A stretch of 9,170 nt of DNA from contig CAJGCA010000063.1 in NCBI GenBank assembly GCA_904501705.1, positions 1-9,170 on the forward strand. Reading direction: 5' to 3'. Below, in pieces: positions 7,201 to 9,170 of the stretch; positions within the stretch are counted from its first letter, which is position 1, and each line of letters begins with the position of its first letter. Made by a program: the position numbers and the translations under genes. The notes under the pieces are model-generated. The model was not told the DNA's origin and ran no database searches. It saw only the letters and a program-made list of their open reading frames with translations. This DNA is from Clostridiaceae bacterium. Its GTDB lineage: Bacteria > Bacillota > Clostridia > Oscillospirales > Acutalibacteraceae.

Positions 7201-7927
7201 CATATCGGATATGGGCGTCGAGACATTGAGCGGGCTGCTGGAGGATTTCGCGACCGGCAATTTCACAAAGGGGAAAACGGTCAAATATCTCCTGCAGGAT
7301 ATGGGCAAGGTTGTCGGCATCCCATTGAAAAATGCGTGGGATATCGGAGAAGGCTTTGCCAAGCACATTGAAGATCTCAGTAAAGGTGAGTTTCTTTCGC
7401 TTAACGCGGACGCGGATACGACACCGACGCAGTATTACCGCCGCCTGTACAAGGCGATGCAAAAAGGCGATACGGAGAAGGCGGACGAGATTCGCGAGTT
7501 TCTCGTCACCTGCGGTAAGACCGAGGCGGAGATCCAGACGGGACTGCGCGCGGCAGTGAAGAAGACTGACAAGGATTTTCAAAAGGCATATAACGCCGCA
7601 ATGCAAGAGGCAATGGAGGATATGTTCTATCGCGCGATGACCGAGAAGGAGCGGAAGAAGGTCGCGAGCGGGATATCCGGCTATATCGCCGATCAGATCG
7701 TAGCCGACAAAAGCGGCGGCGAGCTGACCAAGGCCAACCAAAAAGCGGCTGGGTACATCGACCAAGGGGCGAGCGTTGCCGAGTATTTTATCGCGAACAC
7801 CGCGAAGAATGCAGAGTTCGCGGATAAGAACGAGGACGGCAAGGTGTCAAAGGCAGAGTACCGCGGCGTGATGAACGACGCGGAATACGACGAGTATCTC
7901 AAACGGCTGCTTCTGGGGCTGAAGTAA
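1214..7927 (+). CDS. Giant phage large polyvalent protein (metallopeptidase, nuclease-like, ART-like, coiled coil, EF-hand)
   Basis: This is a 2237-residue protein (roughly 245 kDa) starting at an ATG with a near-perfect ribosome binding site. Domain order by residue: repeated amphipathic motif (5-17, 46-58); hydrophobic Gly/Ala-rich stretch (150-197) followed by a GASEGQA-type segment common in these proteins; zinc metallopeptidase (about 435-590, HEISH at 493-497); LPD3/PBECR-type nuclease-like domain (about 635-801); ADP-ribosyltransferase-like domain (about 866-959); palindromic-repeat-encoded linker (1000-1017); charged coiled coil (about 1030-1250); a second helical stretch (1497-1550); conserved C-terminal module (about 1690-1945) with NPRVAVKQ and TQTNYTLMERSDLQR motifs and a hydrophobic helix at 1919-1941; EF-hand loop (2204-2215). 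Such multi-domain architectures are known as polyvalent proteins of phages and conjugative elements, thought to be delivered with the DNA. The domain calls rest on motif recall. Packaging in the virion and injection are inferred from the virion-gene neighbours. No RNA polymerase, helicase or lytic transglycosylase motif was seen. Confidence 0.85.
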   Translation: MSQTIHDAIAKAARSVRTAAPDDAGTTPPTMTSPTMTQDRVAASSIDTAIIGAAKEIRKEKKPVREATFGDNLAAIGHSFLTGLSDVGYSLYAAADFILPDEAVSDLLGVENKVGKFFDWMKEGQKASHAHNAELNAKASPAVAAVNNYVVRPVANMLPAAALAVASGGASLAGDAGAAMLGTAGTASAATGTAAAVKTATTQLLKNPNFWLSFGQISGNTYSDALENGASEGQAVYTALTNGIAGSLIEMGGGIQKGGQGNWFVNTIEEVGEEVSQGWVENGISAVVYDQDKEWFSLTDSEAVFSATRAKDEAIGTVFAAGVMNAGQMGAVKVNQYVQASRIGSEYLNGTNGKTLQGAIEIGLANAPSMDAYKAAQKIQQKVDAGQEVSPYLVGRMVAESFSPEAKLARQLDALVANTGEALGVQSETIEAVAAVAVRTGRRVEFATPEQIAASNNVNVASGVGGLYNRDTNTIYVSSALSTDEAVDYVLKHEISHSIETTQAWSKMESLARQAMGEDAYAAAVRDMMAQRQAVGDTTGATETGAKKEVIADWVGKNLWKNNFAAIVAAKDKGLANKLALTMWNIRRGLSFTENGRQTARVKYAEQLLMKAIEDTARTDPALELNTPSDPSGGQYAIVETTDGRYVAVVDNDVLKGINLSTWDKKTREVVKKAASVELKKFSNGFYINGVEFIGNKDTRDEYTRANYSEALAKKNPTAFRDKMRAANVLDEVVRVATNWKNDGQLTHPRTDYVDFVRGKALLMSGSRKYSVTVLAGVTGTGNVIFHDIVDVQPDSFTIKKSKIPTADTAKNSPHAILGISDGFSLSQPIANVKKKDIFGFTIDENADVNEDLLEELATYHPDADVDAKGNITVFHRTTSENAAQIKRSGMMYAKEDAVFFSSKADGYATDYGDTVVKFKIPSTVLRLNDVFDGEVHFDVPAKYRNGRFFLDVSRYLVKENASSGQLSFLPPEMMESGKPDVYQEDGEREAYFAEDRRTDNPSVSHSADTSLYTREAEQNGAIDENGELDEDALNRMVEERKRTKAEAASLEANRALLAQYQNGEISEQTYLERVEDLRREAERAIDKKYRQGKRGSAEQKEAVKKLRNDVESGLEENYRLKEARLEAEHAERRERDRQRRESKERTEKRNQLNREIDSLQSRLLNPKDGRSVPKELVAPCTELLTALRENSDDTEKRLAELDEKIRKERDPDKHKRLLKRRDNLLERSKGLDTQLLRLKKLYAQYAQMDTIDGVPVESDAYAVVTKMIDLTINQVGDRSIKDLSIEELRAVLRTVQSVAHTSADANRLHSKHFKEGVHETGLQMEQEARNNKTLSGGWARAMLAMQLNPDRFFDAMGDFAKDSAWKALGMEFADGQTKVLEINRDFHTLFADIINDKAFKALASYKDTDLVDVGVVGIDGKPVKMTRGMMLALYQTITCPGNRQALIDGGIEIPNMKQYYEGKNVDAYAQGARISRSSYCEAIHDILHQREQVSEINEIDRLTRELVRLEEQASAEYDAIAAKIEEQMTDYERQYCELMREWFDNVSKNHINEVTMDVFGFQKAIVEKYFPIYRDTNFVANEIDGLVSDITLESLGSLKSRVRSRAPIKLADVTDVLMRNERSIANYCGYLRPMTDMKKLLNVHTQDMKHSVKDTLVKMTKQGKGVIGTTPMEYIKGLMVDIAGGRQNENSLFSALRRNVIRATMTFNPRVAVKQIGAVFTSAGELGWKYQSEAVQKVGRKLDPAMVAKYSVYFHERMYGSGGMEEFAAMKQGSNIFDRTYRKMDDATGGKLFNWCQDMDNYVCNLLWFGCEAKIRDTRPELKSDTEEFYEAVGKELDHVIQKTQTNYTLMERSDLQRDTRWTTKILSTYKTDAIQGFNMLFEANARYRRYKKDLAAGKGGVTQADVDAAKQQLADTIPAVLVGNVLWGAFAGILMNLLMQRTSGVRDDNDEITAASVGKALLSETLGGMAGLVVFGDQVYDIAAARIFGDNYYGISDMGVETLSGLLEDFATGNFTKGKTVKYLLQDMGKVVGIPLKNAWDIGEGFAKHIEDLSKGEFLSLNADADTTPTQYYRRLYKAMQKGDTEKADEIREFLVTCGKTEAEIQTGLRAAVKKTDKDFQKAYNAAMQEAMEDMFYRAMTEKERKKVASGISGYIADQIVADKSGGELTKANQKAAGYIDQGASVAEYFIANTAKNAEFADKNEDGKVSKAEYRGVMNDAEYDEYLKRLLLGLK
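1661..1804 (+). other. Hydrophobic Gly/Ala-rich, possibly membrane-inserting segment of the giant protein
   Basis: Residues 150-197 begin VVRPVANMLPAAALAVASGG and continue as small-residue, Gly/Ala/Thr-rich sequence with only one charged residue (Asp175) between Arg152 and the end. This resembles glycine-zipper-like membrane-active segments. It is followed by an amphipathic stretch (about 213-275) containing GNTYSDALENGASEGQA and EEVGEEVSQGWVENG, patterns I recall from the N-termini of clostridial phage polyvalent proteins. A role in crossing or anchoring to the host membrane during ejection is inference. Confidence 0.5.
2516..2983 (+). other. Zinc metallopeptidase domain of the giant protein
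   Basis: The pattern VLKHEISHSIE places a canonical HExxH zinc site at residues 493-497, with His493 and His497 as ligands and Glu494 as the catalytic base. Upstream GLYNRDTNTIYVSS gives the beta-strand edge usual in zincins. Downstream, KEVIADWVGKNLW offers Glu549 (with Asp553) as the likely third ligand, as in gluzincin-type enzymes. All key residues are present, so activity is plausible. The substrate is unknown; candidates are self-processing of the giant protein, other virion proteins, or host proteins after injection. Confidence 0.75.
3116..3616 (+). other. LPD3/PBECR-type nuclease-like domain of the giant protein
   Basis: Residues about 635-801 start with QYAIVETTDGRYVAVVDND and continue through a helical NVLDEVVRVATNW segment, THPRTDYVDFVRGKALL, and paired strands (RKYSVTVLAGVTGTGNVIFH, then DIVDVQ). 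This order (opening beta hairpin with a W, helix with LDE, then strand pair ending in xDI) matches my memory of domains in polyvalent proteins called LPD3 or PBECR, a fold related to barnase, EndoU, colicin E5/D and RelE RNases. I cannot confirm catalytic residues by eye; His and Arg in the THPR segment are candidates. The region is clearly AT-richer than its surroundings. Confidence 0.55.
3457..3490 (+). repeat. 10-bp perfect inverted repeat within the nuclease-like domain
   Basis: CCCACGAACG at 3457-3466 is the exact reverse complement of CGTTCGTGGG at 3481-3490, with 14 bases between. A G-T and an A-T pair extend the stem to about 12 pairs with a 10-base loop. It codes for the HPRT...FVRG part of the domain. 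It may be chance, an mRNA structure, or a recombination scar. Confidence 0.6.
3809..4090 (+). other. ADP-ribosyltransferase-like domain of the giant protein
   Basis: Residues about 866-959 carry NITVFHRTTSENAAQIKRSG (His876, Thr878-Thr879), then AVFFSSKADGYATDYGD (Ser902-Ser903) and DVFDGEVHFDVP (residues 930-941). The order H-[RG]-T-T, FFS[ST] with a Tyr-containing helix, then an acidic position near the end fits the ART fold of polyvalent proteins (H-Y-[E/D/Q] class). If active it would modify a host protein or nucleic acid using NAD. The catalytic acid is not certain; Glu935 or Asp939 are candidates. The alternative is an inactive structural domain. Confidence 0.5.
4211..4264 (+). repeat. 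Palindromic double-hairpin repeat element inside the coding region
   Basis: Two perfect hairpins lie back to back. The first has 7-bp arms GTCAGCC (4223-4229) and GGCTGAC (4234-4240) with a 4-base loop. The second has 8-bp arms CCTCCCTT (4242-4249) and AAGGGAGG (4255-4262) with a 5-base loop. The flank AATCCCTC plus these arms match a small interspersed repeat I recall from Oscillospirales genomes (the form with TCCCTTTACACAAGGGAG and GTCAGC...GCTGAC), usually found between genes. Here it is translated as residues about 1000-1018, giving DNPSVSHSADTSLYTREAE as a linker between the ART-like domain and the coiled coil. There is no T-tract, so it is not a terminator. Confidence 0.8.
4301..4963 (+). 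other. Long charged coiled-coil region of the giant protein
   Basis: Residues about 1030-1250 are dominated by Glu, Arg, Lys, Ala and Leu with heptad-like spacing, for example VEERKRTKAEAASLEANR and a strongly charged stretch EHAERRERDRQRRESKER. A break occurs at about 1165-1180 (NPKDGRSVPKELVAPC), suggesting an antiparallel helical hairpin, since a second charged helix (RLAELDEKIRKERDPDKHK) follows. It probably serves as a spacer or oligomerisation arm between the enzymatic N-terminal half and the C-terminal module. Confidence 0.7.
6281..7048 (+). other. Conserved C-terminal module of clostridial phage polyvalent proteins, with a membrane helix
   Basis: Residues about 1690-1945 contain ATMTFNPRVAVKQIGAVFTS (Asn1709-Gln1716 core), GELGWKYQ, a Trp/Cys-rich WCQDMDNYVCNLLWFGCEAK helix pair, TQTNYTLMERSDLQR (1845-1859), and FNMLFEANARYRRYKKDL. 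I recall the same order (N-P-[RK]-V-A-x-[KG]-Q, ELGWK, then PNYT-x-M-[QE]-R) at the ends of many uncharacterised clostridial phage giant proteins. It ends in a hydrophobic helix, IPAVLVGNVLWGAFAGILMN (1919-1938), followed by a weaker hydrophobic stretch at 1962-1977. The function is unknown; membrane contact during genome entry is inference. Confidence 0.6.
7823..7858 (+). other. EF-hand calcium-binding loop near the giant protein's C-terminus
   Basis: Residues 2204-2215 read DKNEDGKVSKAE. They fit the 12-residue EF-hand loop at every defining position: Asp1, Asn3, Asp5, Gly6, Val8, Ser9 and Glu12. A predicted helix precedes it (VAEYFIANTAKNAEFA) and another follows (YRGVM). It is a single loop rather than a pair. 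Calcium binding is likely from the residues; its role (stability in the virion, or calcium sensing on entry) is unknown. Confidence 0.7.
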
Positions 7928-7932
7928 GGAGG
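7926..7932 (+). promoter_or_regulatory. Ribosome binding site for the BppU-like gene
   Basis: AAGGAGG overlaps the TAA stop of the giant gene (7925-7927) and lies 7 bases before the ATG at 7940. The overlap implies translational coupling of the giant protein and the BppU-like protein. Confidence 0.9.
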
Positions 7933-7939
7933 TTAATCT

Positions 7940-8971
7940 ATGGCAATCAGAACGATTACGTGGACGGTGGACGAGGATATGCGTGTCTCACCGACACGGG
8001 TGCAGAACGCAGGCGTGCAGGGGGACGACAATGCCACACGTGTGGTATTCTCCCTGCCTGCGTTCCTGCAGACGGGGCACAAGCTGTATATCGAATATGT
8101 TGATGGGGTGAGCGGGTACGACAAGACCGATCCGCTGGATGTGGTCGACGGCGCGGTGGGCTTCGATCTGCCGCTTAAGTGGACGCAGCACGGTGGCGAG
8201 TCGACGGTGCGCCTGGTCGCGACAAAAATGATCGACAACGTCGAGACGTTGGTTGCTCATTCAAAGCCGGAGTGCCGCATCCGTTTCGACGGACGAGCGA
8301 AGGCGTTCGCCAAGATCAAGAGCTTGATCGAAGGCAGCATCCAAGCGGCGCAGGACCGTATCGCCAAGATGATCGCCGATGCGAAGGTGTGGATCGATAA
8401 TGTCAACGGCGTCTACGTTGGCGGCGGAGAAATGCCGGACTCGGCGGTTATCCAGATCGACCCCGAGGGGGAGGCGCTGTTGTTGGATAACGCGATGAGC
8501 GATACCAGTGAGAACGTGCCCAAGACCAAGGTGGTCAAGACGTACGTGGACAAGCTCGCCAAGGAAAGCACATCCTATCCGGGCTGTTTCTATCGTACAG
8601 TGAACGGCGCGACCGAATGGCTTAACCCGCCGATGATGGTGGGCGTAGAATACCGCACTGTGGAGCGTTATCAAGGCGAACCCGTGTATGTGAAAATGGT
8701 CAACTTGGGCATAATCACTGTCGCTGAAGGGTCTCGCTCTATTTACCCTAATATAAAAAGTGTATCACATCTCATGGGTCTTGAAGTTCATTCTTTGAGC
8801 CCTGATACTCAGAGAAGTTATGCCTACGGTTTTGTAACAAATCTACGCATTTATGCGGGCACAGACCCTAGCTTCAATGTCTATCTGAATGTACAGAGGT
8901 TTGACACTGATGCCAACGAAGAGATCTACGTTACCGTCAAATACACCAAGACGACCGACAACGTCGGCTGA
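7940..8971 (+). CDS. BppU-like baseplate/tail fibre adaptor with C-terminal tip domain
   Basis: This 343-residue protein has no signal peptide or membrane helix. Residues about 1-115 resemble the BppU (baseplate upper protein) N-terminal beta-sandwich: TWTVDEDMRVSP, GVQGDDNATRVVFSL, then YIEYVDGVSG and STVRLVATKMI strand patterns. BppU attaches receptor-binding parts to the virion in lactococcal siphophages. A helical neck follows (AKIKSLIEGSIQAAQDRIAK), then GVYVGGGEMPDSAVIQIDPE, a linker I recall from clostridial phage fibres, and KTKVVKTYVDKLAK. The C-terminal domain (about 220-343) begins PPMMVGVEYRTVERYQGEPV and ends in VTVKYTKTTD, matching a recurrent phage fibre tip module likely to touch the host surface. 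The stop is TGA. The role as adaptor plus receptor-binding tip is inferred from these parts and from the fibre gene that follows. Confidence 0.75.
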   Translation: MAIRTITWTVDEDMRVSPTRVQNAGVQGDDNATRVVFSLPAFLQTGHKLYIEYVDGVSGYDKTDPLDVVDGAVGFDLPLKWTQHGGESTVRLVATKMIDNVETLVAHSKPECRIRFDGRAKAFAKIKSLIEGSIQAAQDRIAKMIADAKVWIDNVNGVYVGGGEMPDSAVIQIDPEGEALLLDNAMSDTSENVPKTKVVKTYVDKLAKESTSYPGCFYRTVNGATEWLNPPMMVGVEYRTVERYQGEPVYVKMVNLGIITVAEGSRSIYPNIKSVSHLMGLEVHSLSPDTQRSYAYGFVTNLRIYAGTDPSFNVYLNVQRFDTDANEEIYVTVKYTKTTDNVG

Positions 8972-8972
8972 G

Positions 8973-8979
8973 AAAGGAG
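8973..8979 (+). promoter_or_regulatory. Ribosome binding site for the collagen-like fibre gene
   Basis: AAAGGAG lies 8 bases before the ATG at 8988, directly after the TGA of the BppU-like gene (8969-8971). Only 16 bases separate the two genes. Confidence 0.85.
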
Positions 8980-8987
8980 TGAAGTCA

Positions 8988-9170
8988 ATGGCACTGTTGA
9001 GAATACGCAAGCCGAACGGAGAGATCGTGGAGATCGCGAGCCTACCTGGCGTAAAAGGCGAGGATGGCAAGACACCTGAAAAAGGGGTGGATTACTTCAC
9101 ACCCGAGGACATACAGGAGATCCTCGTCCCTGCCACATCCAAGACATACGGCACCGTCAAGGTTGCGGAC
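8988..9170 (+). CDS. Collagen-like phage tail fibre protein (3' end outside window)
   Basis: Sixty-one residues are visible from the ATG at 8988, whose Shine-Dalgarno site decides the start. The open frame runs off the right edge. The start MALLRIRKPNGEIVEI is followed by PGVKGEDGKTPEKGVDYFT, containing short Gly-x-y collagen-like triplets and the GxDGxTPxKGxDYFT signature that I recall as widespread in tail and fibre proteins of clostridial phages. Then comes DIQEILVPATSKTYGTVKVAD; the YGTVKV piece resembles the fibre-shaft repeat unit YGVVKV seen in phage tail fibres. It is probably the next part of the adsorption apparatus, attached to or alongside the BppU-like protein. The receptor-binding end is not visible. 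Confidence 0.75.
   Translation, partial: MALLRIRKPNGEIVEIASLPGVKGEDGKTPEKGVDYFTPEDIQEILVPATSKTYGTVKVAD

Noticed and set aside
1214..7927. Giant protein as a virion RNA polymerase, as in crAss-like or N4-like phages
   Set aside because: I found no DxDGD-type or T7-like polymerase motif; the recognisable parts are peptidase, nuclease-like and ART-like domains.

Overview
The window looks like part of the structural (virion) gene region of a tailed bacteriophage or prophage of Gram-positive, high-GC gut Clostridia, most likely Oscillospirales (Faecalibacterium/Gemmiger-type hosts). The evidence is: strong AAGGAGG-type ribosome binding sites before every gene; a BppU-like baseplate/fibre protein; a collagen-like fibre start with the GxDGxTPxKGxDYFT signature common in clostridial phage tail genes; and one copy of a short double-hairpin repeat that I recall from genomes of this host group. 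Both TAA and TGA are used as stops, so the standard bacterial code fits. All genes are on the plus strand, separated by only 12-28 bases. I see no promoter, terminator, tRNA, CRISPR array or insertion sequence.

Layout. Positions 1-1185: 3' part of an Ala/Gln-rich, largely helical phage protein, cut by the window's left edge. Positions 1214-7927: a 2237-residue giant 'large polyvalent protein'. In order it has a short repeated amphipathic motif, a hydrophobic Gly/Ala-rich stretch, a zinc metallopeptidase with HEISH, a nuclease-like LPD3/PBECR-type domain, an ADP-ribosyltransferase-like domain, a long charged coiled coil, a conserved C-terminal module with one or two hydrophobic segments, and an EF-hand calcium loop. 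Positions 7940-8971: a 343-residue protein with a BppU-like N-terminus and a separate C-terminal tip domain. Position 8988 to the right edge: start of a collagen-like tail fibre protein.

How the genes may work together. The order helical protein, giant protein with membrane-active and enzymatic parts, then receptor-binding/fibre proteins resembles the internal virion protein plus tail fibre block of short-tailed phages (T7 gp14-gp15-gp16, then gp17). My inference is that the giant protein is packaged in the virion and enters the host with the DNA, helping DNA entry and carrying enzymes that act on host targets. The two downstream proteins would build the adsorption apparatus.

Most notable: a roughly 1 kb AT-richer segment of the giant gene coincides with its two toxin-like domains and is followed about 90 bases later by a palindromic repeat translated in frame. 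Similar drops in GC mark the C-terminal part of the first protein and the tip of the BppU-like protein, so all three complete or nearly complete genes look modular.
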